NCBI RefSeq assembly: GCF_015557635.1
Contig: NZ_JADNOP010000003.1
Coordinates: forward strand, 62,001 to 126,000
Direction: 5' to 3'
Source: Fusicatenibacter saccharivorans
Lineage (GTDB): Bacteria > Bacillota > Clostridia > Lachnospirales > Lachnospiraceae
Length of the DNA stretch: 64,000 nt
Shown here: one piece after another, positions 25,763-35,043 of the stretch
How positions within the stretch are numbered: position 1 is the first letter of the stretch
Layout of the letters: every line of letters begins with the position of its first letter
Position numbers and translations under genes: made by a program
The notes under the pieces: generated by a model
What the model was told of the DNA's origin: nothing
Seen by the model: only the letters and a program-made list of their open reading frames with translations
Databases searched by the model: none

Positions 25763-27526
25763 TTAGGCTTTCAGCGTTGGCAGCTGATACTGTTTTTTAA
25801 GTTCTTTGTACTCTGACTCAAACTCTTCTTCTTTCTTCAGCGCATGCAGATATTCGTGTGTATCAAACGATCCGCTGTGGATCTGGCTGACGCAGACGGC
25901 AATGTTGGAGCAGTGGTCGGAAATCCGTTCGAAGTCGGTCATCACATCGGAAAGGATAAAACCAAGCTCGATCGTGCATTTTCCACTCTGGAGCCGTTCG
26001 ATGTGGTGATTCTTCAGTCTGGAATTCAGGCTGTCAATCACCTGCTCGAGCGGTTCCACTTCATTTGCTTTTTTCACATCTTCATTATTGAAAACGGAGA
26101 AGGTCAGGCTGATAATATCTTTGACTGCTTTTCCATAAACAGCAAGCTCTGCGGCTCCGTCAGCGGAGAACTGCAGGTTCTTGTCATGCATTTCTCTTGC
26201 AGCTTTCATGATGTTGACGGTGTGATCGGAAATTCGTTCGAAATCGCCGATGCAGTGCAGGATCATGGAAAGTGTCTGGCTGTCCTTCGGGGAAAGCTTT
26301 TCACTGGAAAGCTTCACCAGATATGTGCCGAGGGCATCTTCAAAATGATCCACCTTTTTCTCAAGAATATCTACATTTTCCGCATCCGCCTCGTTGTAGG
26401 AGGCCATCAGGTCAACAGAAGTAACAAGACCGGTTTCGGTCAGTTCTGCCATTTTTGCGGCTGCAACTTTACACTGCTGCAGAGCAAAAGCCGGGCTGTC
26501 GAGGAAACGGGTATCGAGCATCTGAACAGCTTCGTCTGCTTTTTCTTCCGGTCCGTCCGGAATGGTCAGTTTCGCAAGTTTGACCAGTCCGTCTGCAAAC
26601 GGGAACAGGATCAGTGTTGCGAAAATATTGAAGCCGGAGTGAACGATTGCGATGCCGGCTGCATTTGCCGAGGTTTCCAGGAATGGAAAATGTACAAAGG
26701 CATTGATTCCATAGAAGAGAACCAGGAAAAGAACAGTACCGATGATATTAAAATAAAGGTGAACCATTGCGGTACGGCGTGCATTGCGGCTTGTACCGAT
26801 GGAGGAGAGCAATGCGGTGATACATGTACCGATATTCTGTCCCATGATGATCGGGATCGCTACGGCGTAGCTGACGGAACCGGTTGCGCAGAGTGCCTGA
26901 AGAATACCGACAGAAGCAGAGGAACTCTGGATCACGGCGGTCAGAATGGTTCCGGCAAGAACACCGAGCACCGGAATTGAGAATTTTACGAGAAGTCCCG
27001 TGAATTCCGGTACATCTGCGAGCGGTGATACAGCGCTGCTCATGGTGTGCATACCAAACATCAGAATGGAAAAACCGGTTAACAGAGTACCGACATTTTT
27101 CTTTTTATCGCTCTTTGCCAGCATCAGCATAAAAACGCCGATGATTGCAAGAATGGGGGAAAAGGACGACGGGTTCAGCATTTTAATGAATACATTGTCG
27201 CCCTGAATGCCGGTAAGACTTAAGATCCAGGAAGTGATGGTGGTACCGATATTGGCACCCATAATGATGCCGACTGCCTGGTTCAGCTTCATGATGCCGG
27301 AGTTTACGAATCCGACAACCATAACAGTAGTTGCAGAAGAGGACTGGATAACTGCGGTAACACCGGCACCTAAAAGAACTGCCATAATCCGCTTTGAGGT
27401 CAGCTTTTCCAGCAGGTATTCCAGTTTACCGCCGGAAAGTTTGGTCAGGCCATCGCCCATGGCACTCATGCCGTATAAGAACATGGCAAGGCCACCGACA
27501 AAGGATAACACTCCAAAAATGTCCAT
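25763..27526 (-). CDS. Na+/phosphate cotransporter family protein with PhoU domain
   Basis: 587 residues. The membrane half (about 1-330) carries the two inverted repeats of the NptA/PhoS family, each with a QSSSATTVMVVG- or QSSSASVGILQAL-type loop that shapes the Na+ and phosphate sites. The cytoplasmic half (about 350-560) is a PhoU-like helical domain with two metal-binding repeats (FERISDHTVNI and FERISDHCSNI). The start at 27526 follows AAAGGGAG; an in-frame ATG at 27583 has none. These proteins move phosphate with sodium, and the PhoU part probably senses or limits uptake. It is monocistronic on the minus strand. Direction of transport under gut conditions is not certain. Confidence 0.92.
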   Translation of the reverse strand: MDIFGVLSFVGGLAMFLYGMSAMGDGLTKLSGGKLEYLLEKLTSKRIMAVLLGAGVTAVIQSSSATTVMVVGFVNSGIMKLNQAVGIIMGANIGTTITSWILSLTGIQGDNVFIKMLNPSSFSPILAIIGVFMLMLAKSDKKKNVGTLLTGFSILMFGMHTMSSAVSPLADVPEFTGLLVKFSIPVLGVLAGTILTAVIQSSSASVGILQALCATGSVSYAVAIPIIMGQNIGTCITALLSSIGTSRNARRTAMVHLYFNIIGTVLFLVLFYGINAFVHFPFLETSANAAGIAIVHSGFNIFATLILFPFADGLVKLAKLTIPDGPEEKADEAVQMLDTRFLDSPAFALQQCKVAAAKMAELTETGLVTSVDLMASYNEADAENVDILEKKVDHFEDALGTYLVKLSSEKLSPKDSQTLSMILHCIGDFERISDHTVNIMKAAREMHDKNLQFSADGAAELAVYGKAVKDIISLTFSVFNNEDVKKANEVEPLEQVIDSLNSRLKNHHIERLQSGKCTIELGFILSDVMTDFERISDHCSNIAVCVSQIHSGSFDTHEYLHALKKEEEFESEYKELKKQYQLPTLKA

Positions 27527-27809
27527 AATTTCTCCCTTTACGTAATTTTCTTTTTCTTTTCGTGGTTTTAACAATAGATACACGTTTTGCAGGTCTTACT
27601 CGAGAAAAAACCTACATTTAGAAGATAACACATCTAAAAACAGTTTTGTGTTAAATGTATGTAAAGTTTGTAAAACGGTCAAAACAACTCAAAATCCGGT
27701 GCGGCACTGTTTTGTGCCGGTACCGGATCGTTTCTCGATTCCTTTGCATCCGAAAGAAGCTGCCACTCGCAGGATCTGCAGATGCGGGTAGTTTGGCTGA
27801 ATATGATTT

Positions 27810-28238
27810 TCATAAGAAATCTTTTAATTTTTCCATGTTGTGTTCTTCAAATTTTCGCAGCTTATCCATCAGATCCCGGATTTTGGGATCCGCGTCCTCA
27901 TACTGGCGGTACTTCTGGATTGCCTCGACGATGCCCATGCTGCTTCCGGTAATCAGCATGCTGGCAATGTGTGAGGCGGACGGATCCGTCATAGTCTGCA
28001 GGTTTATCATAAAATACGTGCGTGCTTTTTCCACTATACCAAGGCCTTTTTCATCGTAGCCGTGCTCATTCAGCAGCTCCTTTGCCGCCTGATGAAATTC
28101 TTCATAGCCCTGAAACTGGGTTTTCAGATGTTCTTTTAAGTCTTTGTCCTCAACGACTCCAATGAGCTGCCGGATCGTGTCGACACCCATCTGGGAGTTC
28201 TGGTAAATAAAGTTTAAAAGCTCTGCATCTCCACTCAT
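27810..28238 (-). CDS. Ferritin-like four-helix protein of unknown function
   Basis: 142 residues, almost all helical, with heptad-like spacing that suggests a four-helix bundle (helices about 4-25, 30-58, 65-85 and 95-140). Charged residues suited to metal binding are scattered (YEEFHQAAKELL, HIASMLITGSSMGI), but no clear ExxH pair of true ferritins is visible, so I do not assign a metal role. Small proteins of this kind are common in Lachnospiraceae. The start at 28238 follows GAAAGGA; a longer form from 28304 has no ribosome site. It is divergent from the GH32-like operon. Confidence 0.65.
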   Translation of the reverse strand: MSGDAELLNFIYQNSQMGVDTIRQLIGVVEDKDLKEHLKTQFQGYEEFHQAAKELLNEHGYDEKGLGIVEKARTYFMINLQTMTDPSASHIASMLITGSSMGIVEAIQKYRQYEDADPKIRDLMDKLRKFEEHNMEKLKDFL

Positions 28239-28320
28239 CGTGCATCTTCCTTTCTTGCTTTCTTTGGTGGTTTCATGAAAAAGTATTGCCGGAAATCGGG
28301 GCAAATATACCTGATTTTAA

Positions 28321-28349
28321 TTGTAATTTTACAGGGAAAAAAGTATAAT
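28321..28349 (+). promoter_or_regulatory. Promoter of the GH32-like operon
   Basis: TTGTAA (28321-28326), a 17-base spacer and TATAAT (28344-28349), 70 bases before the first ATG. Confidence 0.66.
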
Positions 28350-28418
28350 AAAAGCATCGGAAAAAGAGTACGAAAAAGCGGGAAAAACCGCAGAAAAACA
28401 GAAAGGAGAAGAAAAAAT

Positions 28419-29852
28419 ATGCAGTTATTTTATACCCCGCAGCATGCTCGTGTCGGCGATGTGATTCCTTATTATGAAGATGGGAAATTCCACCTTTTTT
28501 ATCTGAAAAACTGGAATCCATATTTCGGCAGCGACAGGAAAGACGGCTGGCATCTGCTAAACACAAAAGATATGGTGCATTACGGGCCGGAGACGGCGAT
28601 TGGGATTCTGGGAGGAACGGGATCTGTCATCAAGGCAGATGGGATTTACCATTTATATTACTGCGTCTTTGAACAGAATCCGCAGCGGCAGTACGTCTGC
28701 CACGCGACGAGCCGTGATCTGGACAGTTGGACGAAACACGAAGAAGAAACATTCGGACCGGACGAAACGATCTATCTGCCGACCGACTGGCGCGATCCAT
28801 ACGTGTTCTGGAATGAGGAAGAAAACTGCTGGTGGATGCTGCTGTGCGCGCAGAGCCAGGGAAAAACAGGCCGCCGCGGCTGTGTAGGCTTATGTAAATC
28901 TGCCGATCTTCACCACTGGGAGTGCTGTGAGCCGCTGTATGCACCGCATGCGAGCATGGCTGCGTACGAGTGCCCGGACATGTTTTACGAAAACGGCTGG
29001 TGGTATCTGATCTTTTCACAGTTCACAGACCGTTTCCAGACCATTTACCGCATGAGCCGTTCCTGCCATGGACCGTGGAAACGCCCGAAAACAGATTCCT
29101 TTGACGGTCGTGCGTTCTACGCGGCAAAAAGCTGCGGGGATGGAAACCACCGGTATCTGTTCGGCTGGAATCCGACAAGGACACAGAATACCTGGAATTT
29201 CGACCCGGATCCGAACCACGAGGGATACGATTACAAAACATATGACTGGGGCGGTACGCTGATTCCGCATGAAATTTATGCACGGGAGGACGGCACACTG
29301 GCGGTAAGACCAAATCCGGCGCTGAAAGAGGTTCTGAGCATTCAAAATGACGTAAAGTGGGCACCGATGAACGGCGCGTGGGAGATTGGTGAAACATCTG
29401 CCGTTGTTGATACGCCGTATGCTTATGCGTCTGCACTCAGTGAAAACGACGTTCCGCATCAGGGCTGTCTGGCACTTGATTTCACGTTTTCTGAAGGAAC
29501 GGAGCGCTTTGCCGTGGCACTGCAGGTGGATGAGGAGTTTGCGAGAGGCTACTATTTCTACTTAGATCCGAAGCGGCAGCGTCTGGAGTACAAGAGCGCA
29601 ATCCGTATGCATGAGCAGGGCGGATGGACGTTCCAGTACGATGTCGAGCTGGAGCGGCCGCTGGAACTGATTCCGGGGAAAACGTATTCCATGGAAATTT
29701 ATATCGATGAGTCTGTGATGGAAGTCTATGTGGGCGGAACAACGGCTCTCAGTGTGCGCGCGTATGACTTGCACGACCGGAAGTTTGGTCTTGCTGTATC
29801 TGACGGAAAGGTGCGCTTTGAAAATATTCAATTGATAACGATGGGAGGGTGA
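28419..29852 (+). CDS. GH32-like beta-propeller glycosidase, first of a tandem pair
   Basis: 477 residues, no signal peptide. The first 300 form a five-bladed propeller of the GH32/GH43 clan. The canonical nucleophile block WMNDPNG is replaced by VGDVIPYY (Asp14), while the two other acidic motifs are intact: WRDPYVFW (Asp126) and the acid/base ECPDMF (Glu184). The C-terminal 160 residues are a beta-sandwich as in fructan hydrolases (LALDFTFSEGTERFAVALQV, then YIDESVMEVYV). The enzyme probably acts on short, imported fructose- or arabinose-like glycosides; the substrate is not known. AAAGGAG precedes the ATG at 28419. The stop codon is four bases from the next gene, so the two paralogues are co-translated. 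Confidence 0.82.
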   Translation: MQLFYTPQHARVGDVIPYYEDGKFHLFYLKNWNPYFGSDRKDGWHLLNTKDMVHYGPETAIGILGGTGSVIKADGIYHLYYCVFEQNPQRQYVCHATSRDLDSWTKHEEETFGPDETIYLPTDWRDPYVFWNEEENCWWMLLCAQSQGKTGRRGCVGLCKSADLHHWECCEPLYAPHASMAAYECPDMFYENGWWYLIFSQFTDRFQTIYRMSRSCHGPWKRPKTDSFDGRAFYAAKSCGDGNHRYLFGWNPTRTQNTWNFDPDPNHEGYDYKTYDWGGTLIPHEIYAREDGTLAVRPNPALKEVLSIQNDVKWAPMNGAWEIGETSAVVDTPYAYASALSENDVPHQGCLALDFTFSEGTERFAVALQVDEEFARGYYFYLDPKRQRLEYKSAIRMHEQGGWTFQYDVELERPLELIPGKTYSMEIYIDESVMEVYVGGTTALSVRAYDLHDRKFGLAVSDGKVRFENIQLITMGG

Positions 29853-29856
29853 GCGG

Positions 29857-31275
29857 ATGAGTCTTTATTTTCGACCGGAAAAGGCAGTGCTGGGTGATGT
29901 GATCCCCTATTACGACAATGGTGTTTTTAAACCGTTTTATCTTCGCAATTACCGTGCGAACCGGGATGAACAGCATCAGGACAGCTGGGTGATGCTGAGC
30001 ACAACGGATCATATTCATTATACGGAGCATGATACAAAAATTGTGGGCGGCACGGGTTCTGTGATCAAAGTGGATGGCCTGTATCACATGTTTTACTGTA
30101 CCTTTCAGAAGTTGCCAGAGAAGAACTACATGAATCACGCCGTCAGCACCGATCTGGATGTGTGGACGGAAATCCCGGAGGACCGCTTCGCATCGGATGA
30201 TGTGATCTATGAGCCGATCCACTGGAGGGATCCGTTTGTTTTCTGGAGTGAGGAGGAAAACTGCTGGTGGATGATTTTTGCGGCGCAGAAAAAAGGAAAA
30301 ACGACGAGGAGAGGCTGTGTGGGTCTGTGCAAATCGAAGGATCTGCATCACTGGGACTATTGCGAGCCGTTCTATGCTCCGATGAATGCACAGTGTGCGT
30401 TTGAGTGCCCTGACTTTTTCCGGATGGGAGACTGGTATTATCTCGTCTTTTCTTCGTATGCGGACCGCTATCAGACGATGTACCGGAAGAGCAGAAGTCC
30501 GTATGGACCGTGGCAGACGCCGGAAATTGATACGTTCGACACGCGTGCTTTTTATGCGGCAAAGACGGGAAGTGATGGCGTTCATCGATACGTTTACGGC
30601 TGGAATCCGACAAGAGAAGTCAACGAGCACAATTTTGATCCGCCGGGATATCCCGGAAAAGACTGCAATACATGGGACTGGGGCGGCAGTCTGGTGGTGC
30701 ATGAGCTGTGGCAGGATGAGAATGGCGACCTTTTTGTGAAGCCGATTCCGCAGGTGCTGGAAGCCGTGGGACGGGAAGAACCGCTTCAGATGCAGGCGCT
30801 GACAGGAGAGTGGAAGCTGGAAAAGGATCAGGCAAAGGTTGATACACCGTACGATTTTAGTGCGCTGCTGCTGAATCCGGTGGGTGAAACGAGCCGCCTT
30901 TCCTTTGACGTCGAGGTAGCCGGGGATAACCCGAGCATTGGAATTGCGGTACATGTCGGGGAAACATTTACAGTCGGTTATTATCTTCTGATTGATTTTG
31001 GACGCCGCCGGATCGAGTTTAAATCCGGAGTCCGCATGACAGAACGGGGCGGACAGATGTTCCCATATGAGGTGGAACTGGAACGGCCGCTGCCGATGTC
31101 GACAGGAAAAAGTTTTCATGTCGATGTGATTGCAGACGGTACGATTCTGGAAGCTTATGTGGATGGCAAAATTGCGCTTGGAACACGGATGTATGATCAG
31201 ACGGGCGGATGCTTCGGGCTGTATGCATCGGATGGGAAAGCGGTATTTCGGGATATAAAAGTTTTTCACGCATGA
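29857..31275 (+). CDS. GH32-like beta-propeller glycosidase, second of a tandem pair
   Basis: 472 residues, a clear paralogue of the gene before it, sharing LGDVIPYYDNG (Asp14), HWRDPFVFW and AFECPDFF. The wider blocks GGTGSVIK, RRGCVGLCKS and RAFYAAK are almost identical between the two, so the pair arose by duplication and then diverged, mainly in the C-terminal sandwich. The ribosome site (GGGAGG) lies in the last codons of the first gene. Having two close copies in one operon suggests either different linkage specificities or a heteromer; sequence alone cannot decide. No dedicated sugar transporter lies beside them, which is unusual for such an operon. Confidence 0.82.
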   Translation: MSLYFRPEKAVLGDVIPYYDNGVFKPFYLRNYRANRDEQHQDSWVMLSTTDHIHYTEHDTKIVGGTGSVIKVDGLYHMFYCTFQKLPEKNYMNHAVSTDLDVWTEIPEDRFASDDVIYEPIHWRDPFVFWSEEENCWWMIFAAQKKGKTTRRGCVGLCKSKDLHHWDYCEPFYAPMNAQCAFECPDFFRMGDWYYLVFSSYADRYQTMYRKSRSPYGPWQTPEIDTFDTRAFYAAKTGSDGVHRYVYGWNPTREVNEHNFDPPGYPGKDCNTWDWGGSLVVHELWQDENGDLFVKPIPQVLEAVGREEPLQMQALTGEWKLEKDQAKVDTPYDFSALLLNPVGETSRLSFDVEVAGDNPSIGIAVHVGETFTVGYYLLIDFGRRRIEFKSGVRMTERGGQMFPYEVELERPLPMSTGKSFHVDVIADGTILEAYVDGKIALGTRMYDQTGGCFGLYASDGKAVFRDIKVFHA

Positions 31276-31465
31276 TAACCTTACTGCACACGCCGTCCGC
31301 ATGCGGAATCCGGCGGAGGGTCTCTTTTGAGAGAGTTATTCATTTGGTAACTTTTGCTTGCAGTTTTGCCGGAGTGTGGTAAAGTAGTAGAGGAGTTATA
31401 TGAATTTCAGCGGGGGACAGAAAATCGGATCTGTCGTTCCGCGTTCAGAAAGAGGATAGAACATT

Positions 31466-32341
31466 ATGCTGAAAAAAATTGGAAGAAATGATCCCTGCTG
31501 GTGCGGCAGCGGGAAGAAGTACAAAGACTGCCATCTGGCGCTGGATGAGAAAATCAATTCTTATAAATTAAAGGGATGGAAAATTCCGCCGAAGAAAATT
31601 ATCAAAAGACCTGATCAGATCGATGGAATTCGTGAAAGCGGTCTTGTCAATATTGCAGTTCTGGATTATGTGGCCGAAAACATTCATGCAGGCATGAGTA
31701 CGGAAGACATCGACCGTCTGGTCGCAGAAAAGACAAAAGAACTCGGCGGAATTGCAGCACCGCTGAATTATGAAGGATTTCCGAAGAGCGTGTGTACCTC
31801 CATCAACGATGCGGTATGCCATGGAATTCCGAATGAGGAGGAAATTCTGCAGGACGGAGACATCATCAACGTCGATGTTTCTACTATTTATAAGGGATAT
31901 TTTTCCGACTCTTCCCGTATGTTCTGCATCGGTGAGGTAGACGATGTTTCAAAGAAGCTGGTGGAAGATACGTTAAAAGCCGTACAGCTTGGACTCTCAG
32001 AAGTACGTCCGTTTAACCGGCTTGGCAATGTCGGCGCGGTGATCAATGAATTTGCCCAGAGCCAGGGCTATAAAGTTGTCCGTGACATCGGCGGTCATGG
32101 CGTCGGTCTGGAGTTCCACGAGGATCCGTTCGTCAGCTATGTCACAAGACGAGATACCGGAATGCTGCTCGTACCGGGCATGGTATTCACCATTGAGCCT
32201 ATGATCAATCTCGGAACCGATGAAATCTTCATCGACTCCGACAACGACTGGACCGTCTACACCGAAGACGGCGCACCGTCAGCCCAGTGGGAGGTTACGG
32301 TTGCGGTAACAGAAGATGGATATGAAATTCTGGCATATTAA
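31466..32341 (+). CDS. map: Methionine aminopeptidase type I with N-terminal SEC-C zinc motif
   Basis: 291 residues. Residues 1-25 hold a SEC-C zinc motif (GRNDPCWCGSGKKYKDCH). The catalytic pita-bread domain then has the metal ligands in INVDVSTIYKGYFSDSSR (two Asp), GGHGVGLEFHEDP (His), IEPM (Glu) and QWEVTVAV (Glu). It removes the first Met from new proteins. The SEC-C form is the longer variant common in Clostridia and probably helps ribosome contact. It stands alone here, not in the ribosomal operon, so a second map may exist elsewhere. The start follows AAGAGGA, and a terminator lies just downstream. Confidence 0.93.
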   Translation: MLKKIGRNDPCWCGSGKKYKDCHLALDEKINSYKLKGWKIPPKKIIKRPDQIDGIRESGLVNIAVLDYVAENIHAGMSTEDIDRLVAEKTKELGGIAAPLNYEGFPKSVCTSINDAVCHGIPNEEEILQDGDIINVDVSTIYKGYFSDSSRMFCIGEVDDVSKKLVEDTLKAVQLGLSEVRPFNRLGNVGAVINEFAQSQGYKVVRDIGGHGVGLEFHEDPFVSYVTRRDTGMLLVPGMVFTIEPMINLGTDEIFIDSDNDWTVYTEDGAPSAQWEVTVAVTEDGYEILAY

Positions 32342-32359
32342 TTGACGCATAGAAATACG

Positions 32360-32405
32360 AAAGCTGTGTCTGTGGAAGAACTATTTTCCGGAGACACAGC
32401 TTTTT
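32360..32405 (+). terminator. Terminator of map
   Basis: AAAGCTGTGTC (32360-32370) pairs with GACACAGCTTT (from 32393), followed by T's. Confidence 0.82.
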
Positions 32406-32429
32406 CTAAAGAGAAAAGGGAGAAACACG

Positions 32430-33338
32430 ATGCTGGATTTGGAACAGGAGATGAGCCGGTGCCGGGTCTGTCCGCGGAAGTGCGGAGCGGACCGGGAGCA
32501 TGGAAAGACGGGATATTGTAAGGCACCCTCCGGGGTTACGGCGGCGCGGGCGGCGCTGCATTTCTGGGAAGAGCCGTGTATATCCGGGACGACGGGGTCA
32601 GGGACGGTTTTCTTTTCCGGGTGCAATCTGCGGTGTGTCTACTGTCAGAACCATCATATTGCGGAGATGGAGAGCGGAAAAGTGATTTCGATCGGGCAGC
32701 TTTCGGATATTTTTCTGGAGCTGCAGGCGCAGAATGCGAATAACATCAATCTCGTGACGCCGAGCCACTACGTGCTGCAGATCCGGGAAGCACTTCTTCT
32801 GGAGAAAGAGAAGGGACTTACCGTACCGATTGTCTATAACTGCGGTGGGTATGAGAGCGTGGAAGCCCTGCAGGCTCTGGATGGGCTGATCGATATTTAC
32901 CTGACGGATTTTAAATATATGGTTCCCTCTCTTGCAAAAGCGTACTCGCGGGCAGAAGATTACCCGGAAACAGCAAAACGGGCGCTGGCGGAAATGGTGC
33001 GTCAGACGGGCAGGGCTGTATTCGATGAGAATGGTCTGATGAAAAAAGGTGTGATTGTGCGCCATTTATTGCTGCCCGGTGCTGTAAAAAATGCAAAAGC
33101 TGTGGTAAAATACGTCTATGAGACGTACGGCGATACCGTCTGGCTGAGCCTCATGAGCCAGTACACGCCGCTTCCGCAGGTGGAAAACATAAGTCCGCTG
33201 AACCGGAAAACGACAAAGCGGGAGTATGAGCGTCTGCTGGACTATACGTTTTCCCTCGGCGTCACCAACGCCTTTTTACAGGAAGGTCCGGTGGCCGAGG
33301 AGAGCTTCATTCCGGAGTTTGACGGAAGAGGAATCTGA
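32430..33338 (+). CDS. PflA-like radical SAM protein
   Basis: 302 residues. The radical SAM cluster is C65-x3-C69-x2-C72 (CNLRCVYCQN), the motif that opens S-adenosylmethionine. An N-terminal cysteine set (Cys11, Cys14, Cys18, Cys30; CRVCPRKCGA...GYC) probably holds a second metal site, as in the YqeV-distant 'putative pyruvate formate-lyase activating enzyme' group. The substrate protein or molecule is not known; glycyl-radical enzyme activation is the classic role, but no such enzyme is adjacent. The ATG follows AAGGGAG. The gene is separated from map by a terminator and from the rRNA methylase by 136 bases. Confidence 0.85.
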   Translation: MLDLEQEMSRCRVCPRKCGADREHGKTGYCKAPSGVTAARAALHFWEEPCISGTTGSGTVFFSGCNLRCVYCQNHHIAEMESGKVISIGQLSDIFLELQAQNANNINLVTPSHYVLQIREALLLEKEKGLTVPIVYNCGGYESVEALQALDGLIDIYLTDFKYMVPSLAKAYSRAEDYPETAKRALAEMVRQTGRAVFDENGLMKKGVIVRHLLLPGAVKNAKAVVKYVYETYGDTVWLSLMSQYTPLPQVENISPLNRKTTKREYERLLDYTFSLGVTNAFLQEGPVAEESFIPEFDGRGI

Positions 33339-33474
33339 CGTTATAGTTCACTCGTGCAAAAAGGAGCTGCGCAGCAGCAAAAAGCGCTGGAAGCGCGGTT
33401 TTGAGAATGCAAGCAAAACACATTTGTCTATGATTAGATATGGCTAACTATATTGTTTTAAGGAGGAAAAACTT

Positions 33475-34677
33475 TTGAGTAACGCAGTTGTAACACTGAA
33501 AAAAGGAGAGGGCCGCGCCCTAAAGCAGGGCGGAGCCTGGATTTTTGATAATGAGATCGCTTCGATTTTAGGAGCATATGAAAACGGAGACATCGTGCTG
33601 GTGCGCGACTTCGACGGATACCCGATGGGACGAGGTTTCATCAACGAGCATTCCAAAATCCGCATCCGTATGATGACAAGAAATATCGACCAGGAAATCG
33701 ATGAAGCATTTTTGAGAAAAAGAGTGCAGGATGCCTGGGAATACCGCAAAAAAGTGACAGACACATCAAGCTGCCGCCTGATCTTTGGCGAGGCAGACTT
33801 CCTGCCGGGACTCGTAGTGGATAAATTCTCCGATGTGCTGGTCGTTCAGTCACTGGCACTCGGTATCGACAAAATGAAAATGACGATCATCCGCCTGTTG
33901 GAGGAGGTTCTGGCAGCTGACGGGGTTAAGATCCGCGGCGTGTTTGAGCGAAGTGATGCAAAAGTGCGTGAGCAGGAGGGCATGGAGCGTGTGAAAGGAT
34001 TTCTCTCCGAGCCGTTTGACACCAGCGTTGAAATTATCGAGAATGGTGTCCACTATCTCGTCGATGTCAAGGACGGCCAGAAAACAGGATTTTTCCTCGA
34101 CCAGAAGTACAACAGACTGGCTGTGCAGAAGCTCTGCAAAGACGCGAGAGTGCTCGACTGCTTTACCCATACCGGGTCGTTTGCACTGAATGCGGCATAT
34201 GCAGGAGCAAAGGAAGTTATCGGCGTTGATGCATCAGAGCTCGGCGTAGAGCAGGCACGGAAAAACGCATCCTTAAATGGTCTGGAAAACGTAGCATCTT
34301 TCGTGTGCGAGGATGTCTTTGAACTGTTGCCGCGTCTTGAAAAAGAGGGAGAAAAATTCGACGTCGTTATCCTTGACCCGCCGGCCTTCACAAAATCAAG
34401 AAACTCCATCAAAAACGCAATCAAGGGATATCGTGAAATCAATCTGCGCGGCATGAAACTGGTCAAAGACGGCGGCTATCTGTGCACCTGTTCGTGTTCC
34501 CACTTTATGGACTACGAACTCTTCACGAAAACCATCAACCAGGCGGCTCACAACGTCCACAAACGTCTCCGTCAGGTAGAATACCGCACCCAGGCTCCGG
34601 ATCACCCAATTCTGTGGGCGGCGGATGAGTCCTATTACCTGAAATTCTACATTTTCCAGGTTGTGGATGAAAAATAG
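33475..34677 (+). CDS. Class I SAM-dependent rRNA methyltransferase (RlmI-like)
   Basis: 400 residues: an N-terminal PUA RNA-binding domain (residues 1-75, LKKGEGRALKQGGAWIFDNE), a middle EEHEA-type domain, and a Rossmann methyltransferase (VLDCFTHTGSFALNAAYAGA for SAM, then VILDPPAFTKS and the catalytic-type CSCSHFM). This is the layout of RlmI, which makes 5-methylcytosine in 23S rRNA, but the target base in this organism is unproven. The start is a TTG at 33475: AGGAGG stands eight bases before it and no ATG lies nearby in frame. It probably shares a transcript with the small DUF6472-like gene that follows. Confidence 0.9.
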   Translation: MSNAVVTLKKGEGRALKQGGAWIFDNEIASILGAYENGDIVLVRDFDGYPMGRGFINEHSKIRIRMMTRNIDQEIDEAFLRKRVQDAWEYRKKVTDTSSCRLIFGEADFLPGLVVDKFSDVLVVQSLALGIDKMKMTIIRLLEEVLAADGVKIRGVFERSDAKVREQEGMERVKGFLSEPFDTSVEIIENGVHYLVDVKDGQKTGFFLDQKYNRLAVQKLCKDARVLDCFTHTGSFALNAAYAGAKEVIGVDASELGVEQARKNASLNGLENVASFVCEDVFELLPRLEKEGEKFDVVILDPPAFTKSRNSIKNAIKGYREINLRGMKLVKDGGYLCTCSCSHFMDYELFTKTINQAAHNVHKRLRQVEYRTQAPDHPILWAADESYYLKFYIFQVVDEK

Positions 34678-34744
34678 AAATTCTTCCTCTGCCGGAAGCG
34701 CCGAAACGGAAAAGCGAAGTGTAAGAAATGGGAGGAATTGCCAT

Positions 34745-34969
34745 ATGATAGAACCAACACCCCATGCACAAAAGAAAAAGCACTCCCGCCAGATGGCCAC
34801 AAGCTGTGAGTCGTGCGGCAATTTTGTGTATGATGAGGATTATGAGTGCTACACCTGCGAGGTGGATCTCGATGAGGATGAGATGGCACGTTTTCTGCAG
34901 GATAAATTTTACAACTGTCCGTACTACCAGCTCGGCGACGAGTATCGGATTGTGCGGAAACAGATGTAG
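34745..34969 (+). CDS. Small cysteine-rich protein (DUF6472-like)
   Basis: 74 residues. Five cysteines (CESCGNF, ECYTCEVD and NCPYY) and several acidic residues suggest a small zinc-bound fold; the CxxC pairs are spaced 14 residues apart. It resembles the short DUF6472 proteins of Clostridia, whose role is unknown. The ATG at 34745 follows GGGAGG, so expression is likely. It lies between the RlmI-like gene and a nitroreductase gene, with 74 bases to the latter. I would not assign a function. Confidence 0.75.
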   Translation: MIEPTPHAQKKKHSRQMATSCESCGNFVYDEDYECYTCEVDLDEDEMARFLQDKFYNCPYYQLGDEYRIVRKQM

Positions 34970-35043
34970 GCAGGCAATGCGTCCGGTATACAAAGCTGCG
35001 GCGTTTGCGATAAAAACAAAAAAAGAACAGGAGGATTTTTACC

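Noticed and set aside
25844-26980. 378-codon open frame on the plus strand
   Set aside because: Antisense to the Na/Pi-PhoU gene; no ribosome site and implausible composition.
29749-31302. 517-codon open frame on the minus strand
   Set aside because: It lies opposite the second GH32-like gene, which has clear family motifs and a good start; composition is His/Arg/Leu-rich as expected of a shadow.
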